Shown: positions 1-10,190 of the stretch, piece after piece
How the letters are laid out: each line of letters begins with the position of its first letter
Numbering within the stretch: position 1 is the stretch's first letter
Assembly (NCBI RefSeq): GCF_000382185.1
Contig: NZ_KB907784.1
Coordinates: 248,001-312,000, forward strand
Direction: 5' to 3'
DNA: 64,000 nt
Source of the DNA: Bordetella sp. FB-8
GTDB taxonomy: Bacteria > Pseudomonadota > Gammaproteobacteria > Burkholderiales > Burkholderiaceae_B
The notes under the pieces: model-generated
Told to the model about the DNA's origin: nothing
The model's database searches: none
The model's input: only the letters and a program-made list of their open reading frames with translations
Translations under genes and position numbers: made by a program

Positions 1-1494
<1,494 letters not shown>

Positions 1495-1506
1495 GTCAGT
1501 CTCCGC

Positions 1507-3225
1507 TCACAGATCTTCGGAACCGAGCAGCATCTCGGTCAGGCCTCGGCCGGCCTTCACCATGGGCCACACGTTTTCGGTGCGGTCGGTGATGAAGTCC
1601 AGGAATACCAGCCGGTTCTTGTGCTTGCCGAACGCCTCGCGCAGCGCCGGCTCGACGTCGGCGGGCTTTTCGATACGCAGGCCCACGTGGCCGTAGGCCT
1701 CGGCGACCTTGACGAAATCGGGCAGCGAATCCATGTACGACTCGGAGTAGCGCGAACCGTAATCGATCTCCTGCCACTGCCGCACCATACCCAGGAAACG
1801 GTTGTTCAGGCACACGATCTTGGGCGTGAAATGGTACTGCTGGCAGGTGGAGAGCTCCTGGATGTTCATCTGGATGGAACCCTCGCCGGTGATGACGGCG
1901 ATCTCCGCGCCCGGATTGGCCATCTGCACGCCCATGGCGTAGGGCAGGCCCACACCCATGGTGCCCAGGCCGCCGGAATTGATCCAGCGGCGCGGCTCGC
2001 CGAACTTGTAGTACTGCGCGGCCCACATCTGGTGCTGGCCCACGTCGGAGGTGACGAAGGCGTTGCCTGCGGTGACTTCCCAGAGTTTTTCCACCACGAA
2101 CTGCGGCTTGATGAGCTCGTTCGAAGGGGTGTACTTGAGGCATTCCTTGCCGCGCCAGGTGTTGACCTGGTCCCACCAGGCCCTGGTCGAAGGCGGCTTG
2201 GTCTCGGCCGAAGCGGTTTCGTACAGCGCGCACAGGTCATGGATCACGTCCTTGACGTTGCCGACGATGGGCACGTCCACCCTCACCCGCTTGGAGATCG
2301 ACGAGGGGTCGATATCGATGTGGATGATCTTGCGCGCGTTCTGCGCGAAGTGCTTGGGATTGCCGATGACGCGGTCGTCAAAGCGCGCGCCGATGGCCAG
2401 CAGCACATCGCAGTGCTGCATGGCCATATTGGCTTCGTAGGTGCCGTGCATGCCAGGCATGCCCACGAAGCGCGGGTCGGCGCCGGACGTGGCCCCCAGG
2501 GCCATCAGGGTATTGGTGACCGGCGCGTCGAGCAGGTCGGTCAGCCTGCGCAGCTCGGACGAAGCGTTGGACAGCACCACCCCGCCGCCGGCATAGATCA
2601 TGGGCCGCTCGGCGGTGAGCAGCATCTGCACGGCCTTCTTGATCTGGCCCTGATGCCCCTTGTTGACGGGCGCGTACGAACGCATGCTGATCTCGCCCTT
2701 GGGGGGGGCGTACTTGCAGGTGTTAAACGAGATGTCCTTGGGGATGTCGACCAGCACGGGGCCGGGGCGGCCGGTGCGCGCGATGTAGAAAGCGCGCCGC
2801 ATGGTCTCGGCCAGGTCCTTGACGTCGCGCACCAGAAAGTTGTGCTTGACGCAGGGCCGCGTGATGCCCACGGTGTCGCACTCCTGGAAGGCATCTTCGC
2901 CGATGGCCGCGGTCGGCACCTGCCCGCTGATGATCACCATGGGGATGGAGTCCATATAGGCGGTGGCGATGCCGGTGACGGCATTGGTCAGCCCGGGGCC
3001 GCTGGTGACGATGCACACGCCGACCTTGTTGGACGAACGCGAATACGCATCGGCGGCATGCACGGCGGCCTGCTCGTGCCTGACCAGGATGTGCTTGAAG
3101 TTTTCTTGCTTGTAGATTGCGTCGTAGATGTAGAGCACTGCGCCGCCGGGGTAGCCGAATACGTGTTCAACGCCTTCTTCGGCCAGGCAGCGCACGACGA
3201 TGTCGGCGCCATTGAGTTCTTGCAT
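1507..3225 (-). CDS. ilvI: Acetolactate synthase large (catalytic) subunit
   Basis: Thiamine-diphosphate enzyme that condenses pyruvate with pyruvate or 2-oxobutyrate, the first committed step to branched-chain amino acids. The 572 residues start MQELNGADIVVRCL. The catalytic glutamate is in VRHEQAA (about residue 51). The ThDP/Mg motif reads GEGS, with LNNRFLGMVRQW about 25 residues later. Many betaproteobacterial enzymes have GEG where the textbook motif is GDG, so this is not read as damage. First gene of ilvIHC on the minus strand, behind a 390-bp leader. Whether to call it ilvI or ilvB is a naming choice; adjacency to ilvH favours ilvI. Confidence 0.96.
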   Translation of the reverse strand: MQELNGADIVVRCLAEEGVEHVFGYPGGAVLYIYDAIYKQENFKHILVRHEQAAVHAADAYSRSSNKVGVCIVTSGPGLTNAVTGIATAYMDSIPMVIISGQVPTAAIGEDAFQECDTVGITRPCVKHNFLVRDVKDLAETMRRAFYIARTGRPGPVLVDIPKDISFNTCKYAPPKGEISMRSYAPVNKGHQGQIKKAVQMLLTAERPMIYAGGGVVLSNASSELRRLTDLLDAPVTNTLMALGATSGADPRFVGMPGMHGTYEANMAMQHCDVLLAIGARFDDRVIGNPKHFAQNARKIIHIDIDPSSISKRVRVDVPIVGNVKDVIHDLCALYETASAETKPPSTRAWWDQVNTWRGKECLKYTPSNELIKPQFVVEKLWEVTAGNAFVTSDVGQHQMWAAQYYKFGEPRRWINSGGLGTMGVGLPYAMGVQMANPGAEIAVITGEGSIQMNIQELSTCQQYHFTPKIVCLNNRFLGMVRQWQEIDYGSRYSESYMDSLPDFVKVAEAYGHVGLRIEKPADVEPALREAFGKHKNRLVFLDFITDRTENVWPMVKAGRGLTEMLLGSEDL

Positions 3226-3615
3226 GATTGTGTGTTCCTTTCCTTTACCGGCCCCGGTTTCCTGGCGGTCGAGCCCGTGCAGCGGATAGCTGGGCGCAAC
3301 TGGGCGTGGACGGAATCAGGCAACACGACCCGCGCTTTGCGGTTCACGGAACCGCGCCACCCGGACGCCTTGCCGACCCTGCCCGCGCCCGTCAGGATCG
3401 CAGGTAGCAAACAGGTCGAAATGGAAGCCTCGGCCTAACTCCCCCGGTAAGGGGCGTGCGCTTTGTTGGCGTGACCGATGGCAGGCAGTACTGGAAGGAT
3501 AAGGCCGGCAGGTGGCCGGCTGGCGCCTTCTGCGCGCCCCAGGAACTGGTGAGCCCCGGGACGCACGAGCTGGCTAATGTACAGGGTTGCCGCCGTCCTG
3601 GCAAACCGGCGGGGC
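3226..3615. other. 390-bp intergenic leader upstream of ilvI; no gene seen
   Basis: Separates the ilvI start from the yaaA stop, both on the minus strand. It should contain the ilv promoter and possibly an attenuator. No leader peptide with a run of Ile/Val/Leu codons was recognised. A short GC-rich inverted repeat (GCCGGC...GCCGGC) near 3505-3520 could end yaaA transcription, but no convincing T-run follows. Open frames across it look like compositional artefacts. Confidence 0.4.
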
Positions 3616-4386
3616 CTACTGCCTGCGGCGGAACACCAGCTTGTCGGCGCTGGAGGCCGCCGCGTCGTAGGCGTAGCCCTCGGCGTCGAACCCCTGCAGT
3701 CCCTCGGGCCTGGCGATCTTGTGCTCGATGGCGTAACGCGCCATCAGGCCGCGGGCGCGCTTGGCGTGAAAGCTGATGATCTTCCAGGCGCCGTTCTTCC
3801 AGTCCTGGAAGACGCATTGCACCACCCGCGCCTTGAGCGCCTTGAGATCGACCGCCTTGAAATACTCCTCCGAGGCCAGGTTGACCACCACCGGCGCCTT
3901 GGCACCGGCCTGGCGCTCGTTGAGATAGTCGGCGATGGCCGACCCCCAGTATTCGTACAGGTTGCCGCCCTTGCCGGTAGCCAGCCGCGTGCCCATCTCC
4001 AGCCTGTAGGGCTGCATCAGGTCCAGCGGACGCAGCGCACCGTACAGGCCGCTCAGGATCACCAGGTGCTCCTGCGCCCAGTCCAGTTGCCTGGCCGACA
4101 GCGAGGCGGCCTGCAGGCCCTCGTAGACGTCGCCGTTGAAAGCCAGGACCGCCTGGCGTGCGTTGTCCTGCGTGAACTTGGGCTTCCAGGCCGCATAGCG
4201 TGCCACGTTCAGTTCGGACAGGGCCGGGCTCAGACGCATCAAATCGGCAATGTCCTGCGCCGATTGGGTCTTGAGCACCTTGATGAGGGCGGCAGCCTGA
4301 CTGACGAACAGCGGCTGGGTGTGCGCCTGCACTTGCACAGGCGTGTCGTAGTCGAGCTTCTTGGCGGGAGATAGCAGCAAAAGCAT
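3616..4386 (-). CDS. yaaA: Peroxide stress protein YaaA (UPF0246/DUF328)
   Basis: YaaA-family proteins lower intracellular free iron during hydrogen peroxide stress in E. coli; the family also shows DNA-binding activity. This 256-residue protein opens MLLLLSPAKKLDYDTPV, the family's signature N-terminus, and retains SFHAKRARGLMARY and NLASEEYFKAV motifs. A longer in-frame start exists at 4512, but 4386 is chosen because AAAAGGAGCG sits just upstream and the signature starts there. It lies 16 bp downstream of bdhA on the same strand and is probably co-transcribed. Confidence 0.93.
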   Translation of the reverse strand: MLLLLSPAKKLDYDTPVQVQAHTQPLFVSQAAALIKVLKTQSAQDIADLMRLSPALSELNVARYAAWKPKFTQDNARQAVLAFNGDVYEGLQAASLSARQLDWAQEHLVILSGLYGALRPLDLMQPYRLEMGTRLATGKGGNLYEYWGSAIADYLNERQAGAKAPVVVNLASEEYFKAVDLKALKARVVQCVFQDWKNGAWKIISFHAKRARGLMARYAIEHKIARPEGLQGFDAEGYAYDAAASSADKLVFRRRQ

Positions 4387-4402
4387 GGATACGCTCCTTT
4401 TC

Positions 4403-5188
4403 TCAGCGCGCGGTCCAGCCGCCGTCGACCGGAATCGACATACCGGTGACCTGCGCCGCGGCGTCGGACGCCAGAAAGACCGCCGTGCCGCCCAACTGCT
4501 CGGGCGTGACAAATTGCAGGGACGGCTGCTTTTCGCTCAGCAGCTCGCGCGCGGCGGCATCGGTCGAGATGCCGTCCTTCTCCGCCAGGGCTTGGATCTG
4601 CTTTTCCACCAATTGCGTACGCACCCAGCCCGGGCAGATGGCATTGGCCGTGACGCCCGTGCCGGCCGTCTCCAGCGCGGTGACCTTGGTCAGGCCCACC
4701 ACGCCGTGCTTGGCGGCCACGTAGGCCGACTTGTTGACCGAGCCCACCAGGCCGTGCACCGACGCGATGTTGATGATGCGCCCCCAGCCCTGCTGCTTCA
4801 TGAAAGGCAGCGCCGACGCCGTGCCATGAAAGACGGCCGAAAGATTCAAGGCAATGATGGCGTCCCACTTCTCGACGGGAAAGTCCTCGATCTGCGCCGT
4901 GTACTGGATGCCGGCATTGTTGACCAGGATGTCGATGCGCCCGAGCTTGTCCGCCGCGTCATCCACCATCTTGCGCACGGCTTGGCCGTGCGACAGATCG
5001 GCGCCGTCGTACAGCACTTTCACGCCGTATTTCGCGGCCAGGCCGGCGCGCAGCGCCTCGATCTGTCCGGCATCGCCAAAGCCGTTGAGCACGATGTCCG
5101 CGCCGTTCTGCGCAAAGGCCGTGGCGATGCCAAGGCCGATGCCGCTGGTCGAGCCGGTGACGAGGGCGACTTTTCCTTTCAACAACAT
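4403..5188 (-). CDS. bdhA: D-3-hydroxybutyrate dehydrogenase (SDR family)
   Basis: NAD-dependent oxidation of D-3-hydroxybutyrate to acetoacetate, part of polyhydroxybutyrate/ketone-body metabolism in the cytoplasm. The 261 residues carry the Rossmann motif TGSTSGIG (11-18), NNAG near 90, and the catalytic set N115, S143, Y156 and K160. The C-terminus GMSIPVDGGWTAR is typical of the enzyme. An upstream in-frame start at 5269 is rejected: the ATG at 5188 follows a good AGAGGAG site and matches family length. It heads a two-gene unit with yaaA. Substrate is inferred from overall resemblance to BdhA rather than a unique residue. Confidence 0.9.
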   Translation of the reverse strand: MLLKGKVALVTGSTSGIGLGIATAFAQNGADIVLNGFGDAGQIEALRAGLAAKYGVKVLYDGADLSHGQAVRKMVDDAADKLGRIDILVNNAGIQYTAQIEDFPVEKWDAIIALNLSAVFHGTASALPFMKQQGWGRIINIASVHGLVGSVNKSAYVAAKHGVVGLTKVTALETAGTGVTANAICPGWVRTQLVEKQIQALAEKDGISTDAAARELLSEKQPSLQFVTPEQLGGTAVFLASDAAAQVTGMSIPVDGGWTAR

Positions 5189-5386
5189 GGGGGAGAACTC
5201 CTCTGGTTTTTGATTTTCGACGACCGCCTCGCTTGGCGCGACGGCCGTACCCGCTGCGGTAAGACCCACAGTTTAGTGGGAGCCTGGTAGCGCCTATCGC
5301 GGTGGACTTGCTTTCATATCGGGCTGCTCTACACTGAATTTTCATTTCATTTCAATTTGCATCAGATTTTCATTTGTAAAGCCGTA

Positions 5387-7210
5387 ATGCAAGGCAGCGA
5401 AAACACCCGGCATTCCCGCCCGTCGCCCCGCGCGCAAATCGGGCAGCGGCTGCACGCCGGGGTTGCCGCCGCATGCGCGCTCTTCCTGGCGCTGGCCGTG
5501 AGCCTGCTCTGGTCCCAGAACGGCGCCTATCAGGACACCCGGCGCGCGCAGTCCGCCTTCGAAACGCTGCGATCCGCTCTGGTGGACATGGAAAAACTCT
5601 CTTTCGAGCGTGGCCCTTCCAACGCGGCCATGGGCGAAGAGGTTCCGCTTTCCGCTGATGTCGTGAGCGCCCTGCGGCAGGCCCGGCACAATACCGACGC
5701 GGCTTTCACGCACCTGGCCAAACAGCTGGCCGGCGAACGCTGCCCGCGCTGTGCCATCGACATGGCCGAACTCGATCACGCGCGGTCCGATCTGGCGCGG
5801 GCGCGCGCCAATATTGACCGCATCGTCCAGATACCGCGCTCGCAACGCAGCGCCCGGATGCTCGACGATGCCATCAATCGCATGGTGGCCATCGTTCCCC
5901 AGCTCATTCCCATCGTCAACGACAGCAACCTGGCGGTGGTCAAGGGCGACAGCAATGCGCTGGACTCGCTGCAAATGGCCTTCCTGGCGGCCATGCTGCG
6001 AGAGCAGGCCGGCCTGCTGGGTTCGCGCTTCACCGGAGCGCTGGGTACACGCCGCACGCTCAGCGACGCCGAGCAGTTCACCATCGAACGCTCGGAAGGC
6101 CGCATAGAACAGCTTTACTGGCTGCTGCAGTCGTACCTGACGGACCACCCCGAAATCGCCGTGAATACTTTCCGGCGGGTCCAGCAGCAGTATTTCAGCC
6201 AGGGGCTGGCCTACGTGGCCGACGTGCGCCGACGCGCCAGCATCGACGGCAACGACACGCCCACCACCCGGGAGTTCGCCTTAAAGTACGTACCCATGAT
6301 GCATTCCATCATCGAGTTCCGCGATGCCATGCTCGATTCCACCGCCGACGAGTTGCACCAGCGCAGTGCCGACCTGAGGCTGCGGCTGCTGCTTACCGCG
6401 ATCATCGGCCTGGCTTCGACCGGCCTGCTTGTGCTGATGCTGGTGCTGTTTCGCCGCTATGTGATCCGCCCTTTCAACGAAGCCACACAGGCGGCCACGG
6501 CCATCGCCCAAGGCGATCTGGGCGGCCGCGTCCCCAAATGCCGGTACCCCGCCGAGATCCGGAAATTCTTCGAAGCGATCGACATCCTGCGCGAAAGCAA
6601 CCGCGCCAGGGTGCAGCTCGAGCGGGAGCATCAGCGCCTGATTTCCGAGCTGACAACCATGGCCGAAACGGATTCCCTCACCGGCTTGCTCAATCGCCGC
6701 GCTTTCGAGAGCCGGGTGCGAACGCTGAACTCCACCGTGCCGGACCCTGCACCGCCCTCCTGGGTGTCGATGATCCTGTTCGATATTGACTATTTCAAGC
6801 GCATCAACGATACCTATGGCCACGATGGCGGCGACCTGGCATTGATCAAGTTCGCCGATCTGTGCCGCGGCGCCTGGCAACAGACCTCGGCTGGCGTAGC
6901 GCGCCTGGGCGGCGAAGAATTCGCCGTGCTGATCGAGACGAAAGACCCTGCATACGCGGTCGACTCGGCCACACGCTTTCGCAAAAAACTCGCGTCGACC
7001 GTCATGCATGCAGCGGACGGTAGCGCTTTCAGCATAACGGCCAGCTTTGGCATCGCCTTTATGAAACGCGGGCATCAGCCCGACCTGCTGGCCGCGCTGA
7101 TGCGCCGGGCCGACGCCTTGCTCTACCAGGCCAAGGCGGCCGGCCGCGACTGCATCGCAGTACAGTCGATGGGCGACGAGCAGCCTCTCGCGGAAATATT
7201 GCGAGACTGA
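5387..7210 (+). CDS. Membrane diguanylate cyclase (GGDEF) with HAMP
   Basis: Predicted to make cyclic di-GMP from two GTP. An N-terminal membrane helix (about residues 15-40) precedes a roughly 300-residue, mostly helical periplasmic region containing a CPRC pair, a second membrane helix, a HAMP segment starting YVIRPFNEATQAA, a short coiled linker and the GGDEF domain. The active-site loop is GGEEF at about 508-512 of 607, with LFDIDYFKRINDTYGHDGGD upstream. The RxxD product-inhibition site five residues before the loop is absent (QTSA there). An in-frame TTG at 5357 lies upstream; ATG 5387 is preferred, although neither has a clear ribosome site. No partner gene adjoins it, so the signal is unknown. 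Confidence 0.9.
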   Translation: MQGSENTRHSRPSPRAQIGQRLHAGVAAACALFLALAVSLLWSQNGAYQDTRRAQSAFETLRSALVDMEKLSFERGPSNAAMGEEVPLSADVVSALRQARHNTDAAFTHLAKQLAGERCPRCAIDMAELDHARSDLARARANIDRIVQIPRSQRSARMLDDAINRMVAIVPQLIPIVNDSNLAVVKGDSNALDSLQMAFLAAMLREQAGLLGSRFTGALGTRRTLSDAEQFTIERSEGRIEQLYWLLQSYLTDHPEIAVNTFRRVQQQYFSQGLAYVADVRRRASIDGNDTPTTREFALKYVPMMHSIIEFRDAMLDSTADELHQRSADLRLRLLLTAIIGLASTGLLVLMLVLFRRYVIRPFNEATQAATAIAQGDLGGRVPKCRYPAEIRKFFEAIDILRESNRARVQLEREHQRLISELTTMAETDSLTGLLNRRAFESRVRTLNSTVPDPAPPSWVSMILFDIDYFKRINDTYGHDGGDLALIKFADLCRGAWQQTSAGVARLGGEEFAVLIETKDPAYAVDSATRFRKKLASTVMHAADGSAFSITASFGIAFMKRGHQPDLLAALMRRADALLYQAKAAGRDCIAVQSMGDEQPLAEILRD

Positions 7211-7345
7211 ATTTTTCGAAAGTGGAATTTTCAGGTAGAATGCCGGGCTTTGCTGCTTTGCCCATGTCTTTTGCACGAAGTGGGCTGGGTAGCGAAAAAA
7301 CCGCGAGCTTATCGGCCACACTGGAGTCTTGCGGAGCAGTACCCC

Positions 7346-7436
<91 letters not shown>

Positions 7437-7468
7437 AATATTTGTCTAGCGATGACCACGCTAGCCTA

Positions 7469-7504
7469 CAAAACCCGCACTGCCTAAGGCGTTGCGGGTT
7501 TTTT
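7469..7504 (+). terminator. Rho-independent terminator after tRNA-Ser
   Basis: AAACCCGCA pairs with TGCGGGTTT around an inner GCCTAAGGC segment and is followed by a run of six T, about 33 bp after the tRNA. It has the right form and place to end the tRNA transcript. Confidence 0.88.
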
Positions 7505-7651
7505 CATGTCCGTCATTGTCTATCGGCAACCATTGCCAGCTACCGTCAGATGACGGTACCTTTTGGGCGGTATCCGTTGATACCGCCATGCCCGCTACGG
7601 GCGTTAATGAGTGTGAGATCGGCTTTTTGGGTCATGATGGCTCCTCGATCA

Positions 7652-7939
7652 TCAGGGATATTGCTGCCGGGCATGCACGACGTTAAGCGCCGTGACCGAC
7701 ACGTCATCTTCTTCCAAAATGACGATGTAATTCTCATGCGTGACCAGTTCATGCGTACCGGCAATCCGACCGGGCCGACGCGGAAATTTTGAGTCTGCGA
7801 GCTGGTCGACCTGACCGTCGATAAGCAGCCACATATCGAGGCCAGCATGCGTGCCGGGGCTTTCCTGCTCGATGTAGGATTCAATGATATCGAGATCCTC
7901 GCGGTAGCTTTGTGTGCGAATGACGCGCTTAATCGTCAT
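7652..7939 (-). CDS. ParE/RelE-family toxin of a type II TA pair
   Basis: A 95-residue small basic-to-neutral protein (MTIKRVIRTQSYREDLDIIE) with the ParE/RelE fold pattern: an N-terminal strand, two helices, the PGRxxGTHELV segment, then a strand YIVILEEDDVSVTALNVVHARQ ending at the C-terminus. ParE members poison gyrase and RelE members cleave mRNA; the residues seen do not settle which applies. Its ATG overlaps the stop of the upstream gene by four bases (ATGA), the arrangement of antitoxin-first TA operons. It lies in the accessory patch after tRNA-Ser. Confidence 0.82.
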   Translation of the reverse strand: MTIKRVIRTQSYREDLDIIESYIEQESPGTHAGLDMWLLIDGQVDQLADSKFPRRPGRIAGTHELVTHENYIVILEEDDVSVTALNVVHARQQYP

Positions 7940-8406
7940 ACGCCAGCACGCGCTGCCTGCTTGGCTTTACGGATCAAGTCCCACTCATCGGCCTCGATGC
8001 ACACATTGCTGCCATCAGCCAAGCCAGCCCGCGACTTGGCCACCTTCTGCTCCAACCAGTCGGTATAGGCCAGAGCACCATGAGCGGCTTTCAGGTGCGC
8101 AGCGCGATCCGGCCGCGCCGGCCGCGCTTGGTCGCGCTCTTCGGGTCGCCATTGCTGGCCATCGATGCGCGCCTCGCGGATACCCAGCTCACGCAGAAGC
8201 AGCAGCGCGTTATTCACGTTGGTAAAGCGCCGCACCTGGGGCGCGCTACGCGCCGCCCTGGCCTTGACCAGCTTGGCTAGGCCGCGCCGTGTCTCGATCT
8301 GGATTTCAAAGGCTGCACCGGCACCGTGGAGCGTCACAGACAGCACCGCGCCGGCTTCTTGCGTAGCACGCAGTTGCTCTAGTGTCAGAAGTTGCATAGC
8401 ATCCAT
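7936..8406 (-). CDS. Probable antitoxin partner of the ParE-like toxin
   Basis: A 156-residue protein (MDAMQLLTLEQLRATQEAG) in two parts. The N-terminal half contains a strand-rich segment (SVTLHGAGAAFEIQIETRRG) with a RFTNVNNALLLLRELGI helix, resembling proteins found beside plasmid and island ParE toxins. The C-terminal half is an Arg/Ala-rich helical region, a plausible toxin-wrapping arm. An internal ATG three codons in (8397) is an equal start candidate. The antitoxin role is inferred from the four-base overlap with the toxin and from the long inverted repeat over the promoter; the family was not identified by search. Confidence 0.65.
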   Translation of the reverse strand: MDAMQLLTLEQLRATQEAGAVLSVTLHGAGAAFEIQIETRRGLAKLVKARAARSAPQVRRFTNVNNALLLLRELGIREARIDGQQWRPEERDQARPARPDRAAHLKAAHGALAYTDWLEQKVAKSRAGLADGSNVCIEADEWDLIRKAKQAARAGV

Positions 8407-8408
8407 CT

Positions 8409-8466
8409 TTTTACAGTTCTATAATCGACAAATTACTATAAATGATCATGACAGACTACTGTAAAA
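8409..8466. promoter_or_regulatory. Inverted repeat, likely operator of the TA operon
   Basis: TTTTACAGT at 8409-8417 is matched exactly by its complement ACTGTAAAA at 8458-8466, 49 bp apart, in an AT-rich stretch directly upstream of the antitoxin start. TA antitoxins commonly bind such paired half-sites to repress their own operon; the role here is inferred. Confidence 0.55.
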
Positions 8467-8485
8467 TAGGAATATGGACTAGGTT

Positions 8486-8755
8486 TTACATAAAGTCTGA
8501 TGAAGCTAATTCGTCGCCGCTCATGATCGCGCTAAGGCCGGGATAGTAAACGTCGCATCGTTCCCTCAACGGACGATTTTTTTTCGAGCAATCTGTTATC
8601 TGCGCGCCCAGAGCGGTCATCGGGGAGTTCTCGCCAAACGAAGCAACCCGCTTCGACAGGCGATACCGCCCAAGCCGCTCGCAGCGCGAACAGGCCACTT
8701 CGATATGGCTCGCGCGTGTCGCCACCGCCCCGAGAGTAATGCTGCCGTTTGCCAT
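8486..8755 (-). CDS. Small Cys-rich protein of mobile DNA
   Basis: An 89-residue protein with a CxxC pair (C22, C25) in ACSRCERLGRYRLSKRV and two further cysteines at about 56 and 67 (ITDCSKK, RERCDVY), suggesting a zinc-ribbon-like fold. Similar short proteins occur in phage and integrated elements, with no established function. ATG 8755 is chosen over GTG 8791 because the upstream codons overlap the IS3 orfA remnant. It lies between the TA operon and the IS stub, so it is probably cargo of the same degraded element. The segment TALGAQITDCSKKNRP looks conserved-protein-like rather than random. Confidence 0.55.
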   Translation of the reverse strand: MANGSITLGAVATRASHIEVACSRCERLGRYRLSKRVASFGENSPMTALGAQITDCSKKNRPLRERCDVYYPGLSAIMSGDELASSDFM

Positions 8756-8757
8756 CG

Positions 8758-8871
8758 TTAGTCCGTGCGCAATAGTTCGCCCTTGCGGCACAGACCGGCT
8801 ACGGGCACCCCAGATTCGCCTTTCTTCAGGGCCGCGACAATCTGACTTTCGGTAAATCCGCTTTTCTTCAT
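8758..8871 (-). pseudogene. IS3-family transposase orfA, 5' remnant
   Basis: Reads MKKSGFTESQIVAALKKGES, then GVPVAGLCRKG, and stops after 37 codons. This is the canonical start of IS3-family OrfA (MKKSRFTESQIVAILKE...), which is normally about 90-100 residues followed by orfB. The helix-turn-helix and everything beyond are gone. A GGAGTG ribosome site remains at 8873-8878. Upstream sequence (about 8890-8930, CCCC AAAAAATAGACAGC on the minus strand) looks like the element's left end. Confidence 0.75.
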
Positions 8872-8902
8872 GGGCACTCCACTTCTAGGAGGCCCCGAAA
8901 TT

Positions 8903-9116
8903 CTACTGACTGCTGTCTATTTTTTGGGGAAGCTTACGGTTCAAACGCCAAATCATAGGCAAGGTCAGTGAGCGCTTGCGATTCAGCACTTCATAGACGC
9001 GGTTGCGCTTACCAATCATCGGTTCCAGGTCTTTGGGCGTGAGGCCACGCTTGTTCCATGCGGAACTCGATCGCCTCTACCGGGTCAGGCAGGTCAATCC
9101 GGAAGTGCCTATTCGT
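8903..9116 (-). pseudogene. HigA-type antitoxin gene, frameshifted and interrupted
   Basis: Two frames together read like a HigA C-terminal half. One has DPVEAIEFRMEQ (to about 9055). The other has NKRGLTPKDLEPMIGKRNR, then VYEVLNRKRSLTLPMIWRLN. The frame changes near 9055-9060. The match runs out at RKLPQK, exactly where the IS3-like end starts (8930-8920), and a stop comes at 8903. HigA antitoxins bind HigB toxins and DNA; no HigB gene is seen nearby. It reads as a dead TA remnant hit by an insertion sequence. Confidence 0.68.
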
Positions 9117-9305
9117 CCATTGGTCGGCGTGTTGAGGATCGCTCTATTCAGCACGCTTGGGGTTGAGCAAGCGCAGCGCGCAGGCCTCCGCGATGCGCAA
9201 GGCGGATATCGCCCGTTCCACCAGGGGGATGGCGGGCAGCGAACCTGGAGCAGCGCAGCCTGGCCTGACCGGCAGACGCCCTGCTAGACATAGAAGCGGG
9301 CATCA

Positions 9306-10190
9306 CTAGGCGAGGGATCGCACCGAACCGGAAATTCGAATGCTGGCGCCGGCGGCTGGAGGGATCTTCGCGTGCAACCTGCTGGGCGCGCCCATGTCCT
9401 CGCCCTGGATGATGTCGATGGCACCGCCGTGCGGCCAGTGCGCGTCCCGCAGATAGCCAGCCAGTGCCGCCGCGGCCGCGCCGGTGGCCGGGTCTTCGTA
9501 CACACCGCCTGCCGCGAAGGGATTACGGGCGTGAAAGAGATTCGGCGTTTCCGCGTACACCAAGGCTATGGTGGCAAAGCCGTTGGCCAGCATCAGGGTG
9601 CGGCCGGCCGCCAGGTCGTAACGCATCTCGGCCAGACACCGACGGCTTGCCAGCGGCAGGATGAGATGCCGCGCCCCGCCTTCGGCGATCGCGGGCGGCA
9701 GGCGTGGATCGAGATCCTCGTCGCTGTAGCCGAACAACGCCAGGCTTGCCTGCACCAATTGCGCCGGCGCCGGTTCGCTGCGCGTCGGAGGCGACTGGAG
9801 CATGGCAATGCGTTCGTCCGCCTGCACCCGGCCTTCGACGGTGATCCGGGCCTGGTTCAGTTGCAGCGCGAACACCCCCTCACCGTGGTGCAAGGCCAGG
9901 GCCGCGCCCAGGGCGATGGTGGCGTGTCCACAGAACGGCACTTCGATTTCCGGCGCGAAGTACCGCACGCGCCAAGCATCCCCGACGGGCGCGGCAAAGG
10001 CGGTCTCGGAGTAGCCGACCTCGGCCGCGATGGACTGCATGGTGGCGGCATCGGGCAAGACTTCGCAGAGCACGACGCCGGCGGGATTGCCCCCACGCTC
10101 GCCTGCGGAGAACGCCGCCAGCCGTTCGACGGCATAGCCCTTGATCAGGGCCTGTTCGGGAAGTGCGGGATGGGAGGATGGCGTTTTCAT
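9306..10190 (-). CDS. PhzF-family isomerase/epimerase
   Basis: A 294-residue PhzF-like protein with the diaminopimelate-epimerase-type double fold. Motifs are GNPAGVV (34-40), YSETAF with the probable catalytic Glu62, PFCGHATIA and YEDPATGAAAAAL; the QGEDMGAPSRL segment near the C-terminus is the usual end of the family. PhzF itself isomerises a phenazine precursor, but no other phenazine gene is present, so the substrate is unknown. The ATG at 10190 is preferred to a GTG two codons upstream. It stands alone between two IS remnants, so it may be cargo or an original chromosomal gene. Confidence 0.88.
   Translation of the reverse strand: MKTPSSHPALPEQALIKGYAVERLAAFSAGERGGNPAGVVLCEVLPDAATMQSIAAEVGYSETAFAAPVGDAWRVRYFAPEIEVPFCGHATIALGAALALHHGEGVFALQLNQARITVEGRVQADERIAMLQSPPTRSEPAPAQLVQASLALFGYSDEDLDPRLPPAIAEGGARHLILPLASRRCLAEMRYDLAAGRTLMLANGFATIALVYAETPNLFHARNPFAAGGVYEDPATGAAAAALAGYLRDAHWPHGGAIDIIQGEDMGAPSRLHAKIPPAAGASIRISGSVRSLA

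Noticed and set aside
1507-3225. GEG in place of GDG in the ThDP motif of IlvI
   Set aside because: Considered a mutated cofactor site, but this variant is normal in betaproteobacterial acetolactate synthases.
9120-9300. Minus-strand fragment reading PLVERAISALRIAEACALRL
   Set aside because: Looks coding for about 30 residues but has no start, and no family was recognised; possibly debris of the same island.
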